Assembly (NCBI RefSeq): GCF_019970045.1
Contig: NZ_JAHXYI010000008.1
Span: 62,001-126,000 of the forward strand
Length of the DNA: 64,000 bases
Direction of reading: 5' to 3'
Origin: Chryseobacterium sp. GVT01B
Lineage (GTDB): Bacteria; Bacteroidota; Bacteroidia; Flavobacteriales; Weeksellaceae
In this document: positions 52,421 through 60,603 of the stretch, piece by piece
Layout of the letters: the number at the start of each line of letters is the position of its first letter
Numbering within the stretch: position 1 is the first letter of the stretch
Made by a program: the position numbers and the translations under genes
Notes under the pieces: generated by a model
Seen by the model: only the letters and a program-made list of their open reading frames with translations
Database searches by the model: none
Told to the model about the DNA's origin: nothing

Positions 52421-52482
52421 GCAGATAATAGGTTATAGGTAGTAAAGACTACTGGTGCTGCAACCTGCAACCTATTATCTGC
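52421..52482 (+). repeat. Imperfect 20-base inverted repeat after the acyl-CoA dehydrogenase gene
   Basis: The 20-base arms 52421-52440 (GCAGATAATAGGTTATAGGT) and 52463-52482 match at 18 of 20 positions around a 22-base loop. Its wording is like intergenic repeats known from Chryseobacterium. It could also end transcription from both sides. Confidence 0.6.
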
Positions 52483-52486
52483 CATC

Positions 52487-52864
52487 TTAAGAAACTAAAT
52501 GTTTATACTTCTCTTTGTTGTCAATAATCATCCAAAGGTTGATCAGGAACATCACCCCGGCAATACCCATTCCCATTGGAGATTTGTCCATAGTGAAAAC
52601 ATGGGTAACAATTCCTACCATCACTGGTAAAATAACAATAGCTCCCAATGCTCTTGTTTTTGGGAAAATAAACAGTAATCCGCCAATGACTTCTACGATA
52701 CCCACTAATGGCATCAGCCAGCTGATTTCTCCGAAAGCAGAGAAGAGTTTCATTTGCTCCGGAGTAGGTTTCTCCATAGGCATATAGTTAAAAAACTTGT
52801 TTAATCCGGCATTAATAAACATAAGACCGAACAGTAAGCATAAAATGAATTTTATTATTTTCAT
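52487..52864 (-). CDS. DoxX family membrane protein
   Basis: The 125-residue protein has four membrane segments: IIKFILCLLFGLMFINAGLNKFF at about 3-25, ISWLMPLVGIVEVIGGLLFIF near 48, LGAIVILPVMVGIVTHVF near 73 and GVMFLINLWMIIDN near 102. The GLNKF and GGLLF motifs fit the DoxX family of quinone- or thiosulfate-linked inner-membrane proteins. A palindrome covers its -7 promoter box, so it is probably repressed until an inducer appears. No partner gene is adjacent on its strand. Confidence 0.9.
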   Translation of the reverse strand: MKIIKFILCLLFGLMFINAGLNKFFNYMPMEKPTPEQMKLFSAFGEISWLMPLVGIVEVIGGLLFIFPKTRALGAIVILPVMVGIVTHVFTMDKSPMGMGIAGVMFLINLWMIIDNKEKYKHLVS

Positions 52865-52872
52865 GATTGATG

Positions 52873-52889
52873 ATTTGATATCAAATGTA
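52873..52889 (-). promoter_or_regulatory. Palindromic operator over the doxX -7 box
   Basis: ATTTGATATCAAAT (52873-52886) is a perfect 14-base palindrome. On the minus strand TACATTTG (52889-52882) within it matches TAnnTTTG. The ATG is 9 bases further. A repressor of MarR or HxlR type is a reasonable guess. Confidence 0.55.
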
Positions 52890-53016
52890 AAATAAAAATA
52901 GAATATTTTGTTATTTATTTAACATAAAATATTAAATCAATTGTTAATGTGCGTTAATTAGTGCTTTTGTATAATTTTATTGCATATCTTCGAAAAGCAA
53001 ATCAAAACTATAAATC

Positions 53017-53265
53017 ATGCTAAAAAATCTTAAAAAATTAAATCGTACGGATTTAAGAGAAATCCAAGGGGGAGGAGGTGTTGGAAAATGTGATATAGGA
53101 CCGATTGGATGTCCATGTAAAATTCCACCTGGTGATCCTTGTTTAGGTGGCCCGGGAGGAAATCCTGAAGGCCCGACTTACGGATATTGTCCAGACAATC
53201 CATCTTATATCCTATGTACAGAAACTTGTCCAAATGGAACGAGTCCCTTGTGCCCTCTTCCATAA
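53017..53265 (+). CDS. Bacteriocin-like Cys-rich peptide with double-glycine leader
   Basis: This 82-residue peptide starts with a leader-type sequence MLKNLKKLNRTDLREIQGG (about residues 1-19). The double glycine QGG would be the cut site, leaving a core with eight Cys residues and many Gly and Pro (VGKCDIGPIGCPCK, DPCLGG, GYCPDN, LCTETCPNG and SPLCPLP). The leader form is the one I know from many short bacteriocin-like proteins of Chryseobacterium. No peptidase-containing ABC transporter, modification enzyme or immunity gene is adjacent. An intrinsic terminator follows. The mature peptide could be an antimicrobial or a signal. Neither is shown here. Confidence 0.75.
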   Translation: MLKNLKKLNRTDLREIQGGGGVGKCDIGPIGCPCKIPPGDPCLGGPGGNPEGPTYGYCPDNPSYILCTETCPNGTSPLCPLP

Positions 53266-53269
53266 CAAT

Positions 53270-53306
53270 AAAAAAGACTGTCTTTAAAAAGGCAGTCTTT
53301 TTTATT
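53270..53306 (+). terminator. Terminator after the bacteriocin-like gene
   Basis: AAAAAGACTGTC and GGCAGTCTTTTT pair around a seven-base loop, followed by T residues. Confidence 0.88.
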
Positions 53307-53375
53307 TAAATTTAAAAGCTCAAGTCTTTAAAATAATATTATTTATTACTCATTACATATTGCTCTTAGTAATGA

Positions 53376-54488
53376 TCAGTCCATTTCCTTCAGCGTAATA
53401 TTCTTAGAAATCTTATAACTTTTCTTCTTTTTATCAGGTCTCTGTTCTTCCCCGAGTAATCTTCCCCAAGGTTTGAGATCGTCAACTCTTTCACAGATAA
53501 TTTTTATAATAGCAATCGCCGGAATACACAGGAACATTCCTGCAATTCCCCAAAGATGCTCTCCTAAAAGAATTCCAATAAATGAAAATAAAGCATTGAT
53601 TTTTACTTTGGAGCCCACTACAAATGGCAGGACAATATTTCCATCTACAGCATGAATCGCAATATATCCCAAAGCAACATAGATACATGTTGAAGGAGTA
53701 GACGTTGCAAAAGCTATAAAACAGGAAATTAGAAGTGAAATAAAAATTCCAAGATAAGGAATCACATTTAATAACCCGGTAAGAACTCCTAAGAGAATGG
53801 CATATTTTACTCCTAAAACTGTAAGGAGAATAGATGTTAAAACAGAAACGATAATTACCTGAAGAAAAAGCCCGAAGATATACTTCTTGGTCATGATACG
53901 GATCTCATTTACAGCTTCCTGTACACTTGTTTTATGTCTTTCGTTGAAAACGGTGACGATAAAATTATTTAAAAGCCTTCTGTAATTTAAAATAAAGATA
54001 AAAAACAGGGTGAAAAATATAATAAAGCCGAATCCCGTTGAGAAAATCCCAAAAGTAAATCCTAAAATGACTCCCGAAGAAGATAACAGTTTCGTTAATC
54101 CCTGGTTAATATAATCCACCTGTTCATCCACTTTTACATTAAATGTTTTGGAAACCCAGTGCTGCAGGCTGTTGAAAACAGTGGTAAACTGCTCCTTGAG
54201 GTGTGGAAGATCTTTGCTGAAGTCAGACAGCTGATTGGTGAAAAAATAAATAATACCACTTAGAATTATCAGCATAATAAATACTGAAGTCATTGTAGAC
54301 ATGGATCTCGGAAATCTTAACTTTCTTTCCATAAAAGTGGCTGCCGGCAAAAATAGCATAGCCATAAGGAATGCCAGGAAAAACGGAGCTAAAATACTCT
54401 GTCCTAATGCCAGAAGATAGCCAAGACCGATGATGGAAATGACCACAAGTGTAAGCTTGGCAAGGAAAGGAAGTCTAAGAAAATTCAT
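53376..54488 (-). CDS. AI-2E family transporter
   Basis: The 370-residue membrane protein has about eight segments, two pairs of which are in the N-terminal third (LAKLTLVVISIIGLGYLLAL, SILAPFFLAFLMAMLFLP). The C-terminal half has the family's LLTGLLNVIPYLGIFISLLISC near residue 234. A further family block near residue 288 reads VVGSKVKINALFSFIGILLG. Named after E. coli TqsA, members export autoinducer-2 or other substrates, or act as sodium/proton antiporters. Which applies here is unclear. A basic tail (RPDKKKKSYKISKN) ends it. It is alone on its strand between lon and the bacteriocin-like gene. Confidence 0.9.
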   Translation of the reverse strand: MNFLRLPFLAKLTLVVISIIGLGYLLALGQSILAPFFLAFLMAMLFLPAATFMERKLRFPRSMSTMTSVFIMLIILSGIIYFFTNQLSDFSKDLPHLKEQFTTVFNSLQHWVSKTFNVKVDEQVDYINQGLTKLLSSSGVILGFTFGIFSTGFGFIIFFTLFFIFILNYRRLLNNFIVTVFNERHKTSVQEAVNEIRIMTKKYIFGLFLQVIIVSVLTSILLTVLGVKYAILLGVLTGLLNVIPYLGIFISLLISCFIAFATSTPSTCIYVALGYIAIHAVDGNIVLPFVVGSKVKINALFSFIGILLGEHLWGIAGMFLCIPAIAIIKIICERVDDLKPWGRLLGEEQRPDKKKKSYKISKNITLKEMD

Positions 54489-54630
54489 AATCTAAAAATC
54501 TGCAGTGTGGAATAAAAATAAGAAAACCCCTTTGAATTGAAAAATTTTTTATTCAATCCTTCAGGATTTTCTTCTATTGTATCAAATTTTATTCCATGCA
54601 ACGAAGAAAAGAATGTATTTGTTGATAAAA

Positions 54631-54665
54631 CAGAAACACGCTCTGATACTCAGAACGTGTTTCCT
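54631..54665 (-). terminator. Terminator after lon
   Basis: On the minus strand GAAACACG and CGTGTTTC pair with an inner CTGA/TCAG pairing, followed by TGTTTTATC. Confidence 0.7.
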
Positions 54666-54695
54666 TATTGAGAAGTTAATATGTTACAAATTGTT

Positions 54696-57107
54696 TTATT
54701 CTTCAATGGCGATGTCAATGACTTCCTCCATTCTGCTGACGTAATGTACTTTCAGATCTTTTAAATAATCTTTTTTGATCTCTTCAACATCTTTTCTGTT
54801 GGCTTCACAAAGGATAACATCTTTAATTCCGGCTCTTGTAGCAGCAAGAAGTTTTTCTTTGATTCCTCCTACAGGAAGCACTTTTCCTCTTAAAGTAATT
54901 TCTCCCGTCATCGCAAGGTGAGGTTTTATCTTTTTGTTTTTAAAAGAAGAAACCATTGATGTAAGCATTGCAATACCTGCAGACGGTCCATCTTTAGGAG
55001 TTGCCCCTTCAGGAACGTGTACGTGGATGTTTTTCTTGTCCAGTTCCTCCTGTGGAATTCCCAGTTCGTCATGCTTGGCTTTAATATATTCCAAGGCAAT
55101 AGTTGCAGATTCTTTCATTACCGTACCAAGGTTTCCGGTCATCGTTAATGCTCCTTTACCATTGCTTAAAATACTTTCAATATAAAGAATATCTCCGCCT
55201 ACGCTTGTCCAGGCAAGACCTGTTACAACTCCTGGAACTCCGGTAATTTCTGACAAACTTTTTGGTCTTGGAACTCCAAGGATTTCATCTACTTTTTCTA
55301 CTGAAATTTTTGGATCATATTCTTTTACCAAAGCAGTCTGAAGGGCTACCCATCTTCCAACGGCAGCAATTCTTTTCTCCAGAGTTCTTACACCGCTTTC
55401 CGAAGTGTGTGCTTCTATAATATGCTTAAGCTCTGCATTTCCAAGTTTGAATGACTTTGCATCCAGGCCATTTTCCTCCTGTTGTTTCTTGATTAAGTGT
55501 CTTTTCGCAATCTCAATCTTTTCCTCTAAAGTATACCCGGCAATCTGAATAATTTCCGTTCTGTCCAAAAGAGGAGTCTGTATCGTTGAAAGAGAATTGG
55601 CTGTAGCAATAAACATTACTTTTGACAGGTCATAACCCATCTCAAGAAAATTATCATAAAAAGATTTATTTTGTTCAGGATCAAGAACCTCTAATAGTGC
55701 TGAGCTTGGATCCCCATGAAGTCCCTGTCCGATTTTATCAATCTCATCAAGTACGATTACCGGGTTTGACGTACCGGATTTCTTGATCGATTGTAATATT
55801 CTTCCCGCCATAGCACCGATATAGGTTTTTCTATGTCCTCGGATTTCACTTTCGTCATGAAGACCACCTAAAGATAATCTTACGTACTTTCTTCCTAAAG
55901 CATCTGCAATAGATTTTCCTAAAGAGGTTTTACCAACTCCTGGAGGCCCTACCAGCAATAAAATAGGAGACTTCATATTATTTTTTAATTTTAAAACAGC
56001 CATGTGTTCCAAAATTCTTTTCTTGATATCTTCCAGCCCAAAGTGAGCTTTGTCAAGCACTTTTTCTGCTTTTGCAATATCAAAAATATCTTTTGTATAC
56101 GTTTCCCAGGGAAGGTCTGTAAAGAAATCCAGATAGTTTCTCTGTACATTATAGTCGGGAGAATTAGGATTCTGGCGTTGTAATCTGCCGATTTCCTTTT
56201 GAAAATGCTCCTCTACTTCTTTACTCCATTTTTTGGTTTTAGCCTTGGCAATCAGATCTTCCACATCGCTTTCAGGTCCTCCGCCCAATTCTTCCTGGAT
56301 GGTTCTGATCTGTTGATTCAGGAAATATTCTCTCTGCTGTTTGTCAAGATCCTTTGAAGTTTTCTGATGAATCTGGCTTCTCAATTCCAGTTTTCTGAAA
56401 TCTTCATGCATCATTTCGTAGCATTGATTAGCTCTTATCATCAGGTTTTTTTCTTCAAGAAGCTTTTGTTTTGCTATTGAAGAAAAATTGGCATTGGTGC
56501 AGATGAAATTAAGAAGATCATCATTATTATTGATGTTTTTGATCGCAAAATTGGCTGCATTAGGAATATTCGGGTCCAGTTCAATGATCTTTAAAGCAAG
56601 ATCCTTGATGTTTTCAAGCAATGCTTCATATTCCTCCTGATTTTTAGGACGTGTATCTTTTAATTTTGATATTTCTGCCCTGAAATAAGGTTGATTTTCA
56701 ACAATCTTTTTAATCTTGAATCTATGGAAACCTTTCGTGATCGCCGTAATATTTCCTTCCGGAAGCTTAATAATCTTAATGATCTTTGCTAAGGTACCGG
56801 TTGTATAAATATCTTTTTCGGCAGGCTGTTCCATATCCGAATTTTTCTGGCTTACAATTCCAATGAAATCTCCGTTCTTCTGGGCTTCCTCAAGAAGCTG
56901 TATAGAGGTTTTTCTCCCGGCAGTAATAGGAATTACCACATTGGGGAACATTACCATATTTCTTACGGGAAGTATAGGGAATATTTTCTGTTCGGAATTT
57001 TTATCAGTCTCAGCGAAGTCGGAAAGATTGATTTCTTCAGTTACGATATCAAATCCGTCACTGATCATTTCTTCTAAACTAATATCTTCAAATTCTATCA
57101 TAGTCAA
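54696..57107 (-). CDS. lon: ATP-dependent protease Lon
   Basis: This 803-residue AAA+ protease degrades misfolded and regulatory proteins in the cytoplasm. The N-terminal substrate domain (about residues 40-250) begins IFPILPVRNMVMFPNVVIPI. The AAA+ module has Walker A GPPGVGKTSLGKS near residue 388 and Walker B IVLDEIDKI near 450. The Ser-Lys dyad protease domain has EGATPKDGPSAGIAM with Ser near residue 709. Length is typical. Start is ATG 57107, with ATG 57101 two codons later. The upstream region holds two inverted repeats but no obvious TAnnTTTG box. Transcribed away from the ppiD-like gene. Confidence 0.97.
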   Translation of the reverse strand: MTMIEFEDISLEEMISDGFDIVTEEINLSDFAETDKNSEQKIFPILPVRNMVMFPNVVIPITAGRKTSIQLLEEAQKNGDFIGIVSQKNSDMEQPAEKDIYTTGTLAKIIKIIKLPEGNITAITKGFHRFKIKKIVENQPYFRAEISKLKDTRPKNQEEYEALLENIKDLALKIIELDPNIPNAANFAIKNINNNDDLLNFICTNANFSSIAKQKLLEEKNLMIRANQCYEMMHEDFRKLELRSQIHQKTSKDLDKQQREYFLNQQIRTIQEELGGGPESDVEDLIAKAKTKKWSKEVEEHFQKEIGRLQRQNPNSPDYNVQRNYLDFFTDLPWETYTKDIFDIAKAEKVLDKAHFGLEDIKKRILEHMAVLKLKNNMKSPILLLVGPPGVGKTSLGKSIADALGRKYVRLSLGGLHDESEIRGHRKTYIGAMAGRILQSIKKSGTSNPVIVLDEIDKIGQGLHGDPSSALLEVLDPEQNKSFYDNFLEMGYDLSKVMFIATANSLSTIQTPLLDRTEIIQIAGYTLEEKIEIAKRHLIKKQQEENGLDAKSFKLGNAELKHIIEAHTSESGVRTLEKRIAAVGRWVALQTALVKEYDPKISVEKVDEILGVPRPKSLSEITGVPGVVTGLAWTSVGGDILYIESILSNGKGALTMTGNLGTVMKESATIALEYIKAKHDELGIPQEELDKKNIHVHVPEGATPKDGPSAGIAMLTSMVSSFKNKKIKPHLAMTGEITLRGKVLPVGGIKEKLLAATRAGIKDVILCEANRKDVEEIKKDYLKDLKVHYVSRMEEVIDIAIEE

Positions 57108-57110
57108 TCG

Positions 57111-57190
57111 AATGACAAATTGTCATTTTCGTTTTTTATCGTTAAAGGGATTTTTTATAATATGCTCTGAAAACGTGTGGCATATTATAA
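57111..57190. promoter_or_regulatory. Two inverted repeats upstream of lon
   Basis: AATGACAA-A-TTGTCATT (57111-57127) is a perfect palindrome 4 bases before the lon ATG. TTATAATATG (57155-57164) and CATATTATAA (57181-57190) are perfect 10-base arms with a 16-base spacer. These look like operator sites for a stress regulator. Confidence 0.5.
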
Positions 57191-57324
57191 TATTCTAAAA
57201 ATGCACAATACTTATGCCATTTGTTTTTTACTTAAAAATACGGTCAAAATTTCCTTTTTTAGATAATCTTTGCATTAAAAATCAAAATAAAGCAGTTCTG
57301 TTTCTGTAATTTCTTAAAAATGTG

Positions 57325-57332
57325 TATTTTCG
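57325..57332 (+). promoter_or_regulatory. Possible -7 box of the PpiD-like gene
   Basis: TATTTTCG differs from TAnnTTTG at one position and lies 29 bases before the ATG at 57362. Confidence 0.4.
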
Positions 57333-57361
57333 CAAACTGATAAAAAACTATAATTTATAAA

Positions 57362-59515
57362 ATGGCAATTTTAGGACAGATTAGGAGTAAGCCTTGGCTT
57401 TTAATGGGAGTAATAGCCTTAGCGCTTTTGGCGTTCTTGGTGAACCCGGATAGTATCGACAAGGTTTTTGGTAAAAATCCTGACGTTTTAGGAAAAGTAA
57501 ATGGTGAGAAAATCACCCGCGAAGAGTTCAATGATCAGCTTTTCGTGTTGCAGCAGCAGGCTGAACAACAAGGTCGTCCGAAAGCCGGTCTTGAAGAGCA
57601 GGCGTGGCAGTTACTTGTACAATCTAAACTTATCAAACAACAGTTTGAGAAACTAGGCTTTGAAATGACTGATGATTATTTCTGGAACCAAATCCAGTAC
57701 GATCAGATGTTTGCTCAGAATCAGCAGTTCTTTGATGAGAAAGGTAACTTTAAAACTCAAGATCTTAAAAAAGAAATTGAAACATTAAAAAACACCAATC
57801 CTGAAGGATATAATCAATGGTTGAAAACTAGAAAGACGATTGAATACAGACTAATGGCAAGACAGGTGTTTACCAATATTTCAGCAGGTATCACTACCGG
57901 TAAGAAAGAAGCAGAAGAATTGATGAAGCAGAGAGATCAGCTTGCAGATATCGACTTTGTGAAAGTGGATTATGTGGCATATCTTCAGAAAACCAAGATC
58001 AATGTTACAACACAGGATCTGGCAGACTACATCCAGAAACACCCTGTAATGTTCAAAGCTGAACCAAGCAGAAATATCGGTGTTGTATACTTCCCATCAA
58101 AACCTAGTGCAGCAGATGATGCGGCAACTCTGAAAGAAATTACAAAATTATATTCAGGAGGTACAGATGCAAGCGGAGGTACGGAAAACTTCCAGAACAC
58201 GAAAAACGATTCTATGTTTGTAATGGCAAATTCTGATGCGCCATTCAATCCTCAGTATATGAATCCTGCTCAATTGCCTCCAACGATCAAAGATCAGATT
58301 ACTACAGCAGCAGTAGGTCAGACTTTTGGGCCTTATAAAGAGCAAGACGTTTATGTAGTTTCTAAACTTGTTGGTAAAAGAGCTTCAGATTCTACTTTAT
58401 CAAGACATATCCTTATTGCATTCAAAGGAAGTCCTGCAGGCGAAGGAGTAACAAGATCGAAAGAACAGGCTAAGAAATTAGCAGACTCTATTGGTGCTAT
58501 TGTAAAAGCAACTCCAGCTAAATTTACAGAATTCCTTAAGCTTTCCAGCGATCCGAATTCTGCAGCTCAAGGAGGTAGCTTAGGATGGACAACTCCGGAA
58601 ACGCCTTTCGTACCAGAATTCCTTGCTTACCTTGCAAGCAATCCTAAAGGAGCTACAGGAGTAGTAGAAACACAGTTCGGTTACCATATCATCAATATTG
58701 AAGATAAAAAATCAGGATCAATGGGGTATAAAGTTGCCAACCTTGTGAAAGCAATTAAACCTTCAGATGCTACTGAGGCTGAATCAGACAAAAAATCAAG
58801 AAAATTCATTCAGCAGGTTCAAGGAAAATCTTTCAACGATTTCGTGAATATTGCTAAAAAAGGAAATTACCAGTTCTCTAATCCAAAAGCAGCAAAAAGA
58901 TTTGAAGGTCAGATTCAGGGCTTAGGTACTGAAAAAGATGCAGAGATTCTTACCTGGGCTTTCGATAAGAAAAGAACTAAAGGAGATACTGAACTATTTA
59001 CTGTAGATGGAACAGGTGATAAAATTGTAGTTTATCTGAATGGAAAACAGGATGCAGGTCTTGCTGATCCGGAATCTGTAAGAGATCAGATTGAGACTAT
59101 CGTTAAAAATAAACTGGCTGCAAAACAAATTTCTGATAAAATTACTGCAGCAAAAGCTTCAAGCTTAGATCAGGTAGCTAAATTATTTGCAGCTCCAAAA
59201 CAATCTGCTCAGGTAAATCTATTGAACCCTTCAGTAGCTGGTTCTATGGAACCTAAAGTTGCCGGTGCAGCATTCGGTGTTGCAAAAGGTAAGCTTTCTA
59301 ACCCGGTTGAAGGTGGAACAGGAGTTTATGTTTTGATTAAAAAATCAGAAACAATCAACAAACAACCTGGAGATCTTAAGCAGTTTACAGAGTCTCTTAC
59401 TCAGAGAAGTTCTGGAATGTTCGGACAGGCTTGGATGAAGAGTCTTCAGGACAATGCAGATATTGAAGATTTTAGAATTGAAATCTGGGGTAAACTTGGA
59501 AATCAACAACAATAA
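57362..59515 (+). CDS. PpiD/SurA-like peptidyl-prolyl isomerase
   Basis: This 717-residue protein has an N-terminal membrane anchor (about residues 10-28, KPWLLMGVIALALLAFLVN), then a SurA-N-like helical region (KVNGEKITREEFNDQLFVLQQQAEQQGRP, about residues 40-170). A parvulin rotamase domain lies near residues 340-450, with SRHILIAFKG at its start, FTEFLKLSSDPNSAAQGGSLGWTTPETPFVPEF in the centre and VETQFGYHIINI at its end. A second, degenerate rotamase-like C-terminal domain follows. It is a periplasmic foldase for exported proteins. A strong terminator follows. It is divergent from lon. Confidence 0.93.
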   Translation: MAILGQIRSKPWLLMGVIALALLAFLVNPDSIDKVFGKNPDVLGKVNGEKITREEFNDQLFVLQQQAEQQGRPKAGLEEQAWQLLVQSKLIKQQFEKLGFEMTDDYFWNQIQYDQMFAQNQQFFDEKGNFKTQDLKKEIETLKNTNPEGYNQWLKTRKTIEYRLMARQVFTNISAGITTGKKEAEELMKQRDQLADIDFVKVDYVAYLQKTKINVTTQDLADYIQKHPVMFKAEPSRNIGVVYFPSKPSAADDAATLKEITKLYSGGTDASGGTENFQNTKNDSMFVMANSDAPFNPQYMNPAQLPPTIKDQITTAAVGQTFGPYKEQDVYVVSKLVGKRASDSTLSRHILIAFKGSPAGEGVTRSKEQAKKLADSIGAIVKATPAKFTEFLKLSSDPNSAAQGGSLGWTTPETPFVPEFLAYLASNPKGATGVVETQFGYHIINIEDKKSGSMGYKVANLVKAIKPSDATEAESDKKSRKFIQQVQGKSFNDFVNIAKKGNYQFSNPKAAKRFEGQIQGLGTEKDAEILTWAFDKKRTKGDTELFTVDGTGDKIVVYLNGKQDAGLADPESVRDQIETIVKNKLAAKQISDKITAAKASSLDQVAKLFAAPKQSAQVNLLNPSVAGSMEPKVAGAAFGVAKGKLSNPVEGGTGVYVLIKKSETINKQPGDLKQFTESLTQRSSGMFGQAWMKSLQDNADIEDFRIEIWGKLGNQQQ

Positions 59516-59534
59516 AAAAATCATTTCAATGATA

Positions 59535-59570
59535 TAAAAAGCGACAATTTTTTTTGTCGCTTTTTTTTGT
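59535..59570 (+). terminator. Terminator after the PpiD-like gene
   Basis: AAAAGCGACAA pairs with TTGTCGCTTTT around a short T-rich loop, followed by TTTT. Confidence 0.88.
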
Positions 59571-59588
59571 ATTTAACGCAGAACAATA

Positions 59589-59622
59589 TTGGAAAAGATT
59601 TATTTAAAATGTGTTATATTTG
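59589..59622 (+). promoter_or_regulatory. Promoter of the MlaD gene
   Basis: TTG at 59589-59591, a 23-base spacer and TATATTTG at 59615-59622 precede the GTG start at 59645. The expected transcript start is only some 15 bases ahead of the GTG, which supports that start. Confidence 0.6.
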
Positions 59623-59644
59623 CTTATTAGAAAAAAATTAGCAA

Positions 59645-60595
59645 GTGAAGTTCAGTAAAGAATTAAAAGCTGGTGTGATCACACTTCTGGCTATTGTAGG
59701 CTTTGTGGTATTGTTTCAGTTTATGAAAGGGAAAAGCCTTTTTACTACCGACAATATATTTTACGCAAAATATGATAATGTAGAAGGTCTGGCACAGTCT
59801 TCTGCGGTTTCTATCAACGGATTGAAAGTAGGGCAGGTGGATAAAATTATTCCTCTAACCTCAAAAGACGGTAAAATTAATTTTGTTGTAAAAATTACAG
59901 TAGATAACAAATTTGAATTTTCAAAAAATTCATCATTAGAAATCTTTGAACCAGGATTAATGTCCGGCAAAGAAATGAGAGTAAACCTTGCATACGGAGG
60001 TCAGACCGCTAAAGACGGTGATACCCTGCAGGGAGCTTTCAAACTGGGAACGTTGGGAAGTCTTTCTTCTCAGGTAGGTCCGGTAAAAGATCAACTGCAG
60101 GTGGTTCTACACAGAGTAGACTCTCTGATGGCTAATGCCAATCTGCTTGTTGATGCTCAAAACAGAGCTGAAATAAAAGCTTTATTATCCAATCTTAATA
60201 AAACCGTAGGTGCATTACAGACTACAGCAGGAAGTGTAAACAGCCTGGTAGGACACAATGATCCTAAACTTCAGAAAGTACTGGATGATGCAAGCCTTAC
60301 GATGCAGAGTGGAAAAGTGACGCTGGATAAATACGGAAATCTGGCACAGAGCATTGATACTAAACAATTGAATGCAACTATTGCTAACTTGGATGCTACT
60401 GTAGGAAAACTGAATCAGGTGATTGGTGGAATAGACAAAGGAGAAGGAAGTTTAGGTAAACTGATGAAAGATGATCAGCTTTACAATAATCTGAACTCAG
60501 CTTCTTCCAACCTGAATACATTAATTGAAGATATGAAAGCGAACCCGAAAAGATATATCAACTTCTCGGTTTTCGGTAAAAATAATAAAGACTAA
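59645..60595 (+). CDS. MlaD family MCE-domain lipid transport protein
   Basis: The 316-residue protein begins at GTG (KFSKELKAGVITLLAIVGFVVLFQFMKG), with one membrane anchor near residues 8-25. The MCE domain at about residues 38-118 includes YAKYDNVEGLAQSSAVSINGLKVGQVDKI and FEFSKNSSLEIFEPGLMSGKEMRVNLAYGG. A long helical tail with repeated leucines (LQTTAGSVNSLVGHNDPKL and NQVIGGIDKGEGSLGKLMKDD) forms the needle-like extension. It should bind lipids in the periplasm with an MlaE/MlaF pair, whose genes lie 17 kb away at 41.3-42.8 kb. It is 8 bases before the Fe-S gene that follows. Confidence 0.93.
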   Translation: MKFSKELKAGVITLLAIVGFVVLFQFMKGKSLFTTDNIFYAKYDNVEGLAQSSAVSINGLKVGQVDKIIPLTSKDGKINFVVKITVDNKFEFSKNSSLEIFEPGLMSGKEMRVNLAYGGQTAKDGDTLQGAFKLGTLGSLSSQVGPVKDQLQVVLHRVDSLMANANLLVDAQNRAEIKALLSNLNKTVGALQTTAGSVNSLVGHNDPKLQKVLDDASLTMQSGKVTLDKYGNLAQSIDTKQLNATIANLDATVGKLNQVIGGIDKGEGSLGKLMKDDQLYNNLNSASSNLNTLIEDMKANPKRYINFSVFGKNNKD

Positions 60596-60603
60596 TACAC
60601 CGT

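Noticed and set aside
53030..53263. 77-residue minus-strand frame opposite the bacteriocin-like gene
   Set aside because: The plus-strand leader motif and terminator fit a real gene, and the opposite frame has neither.
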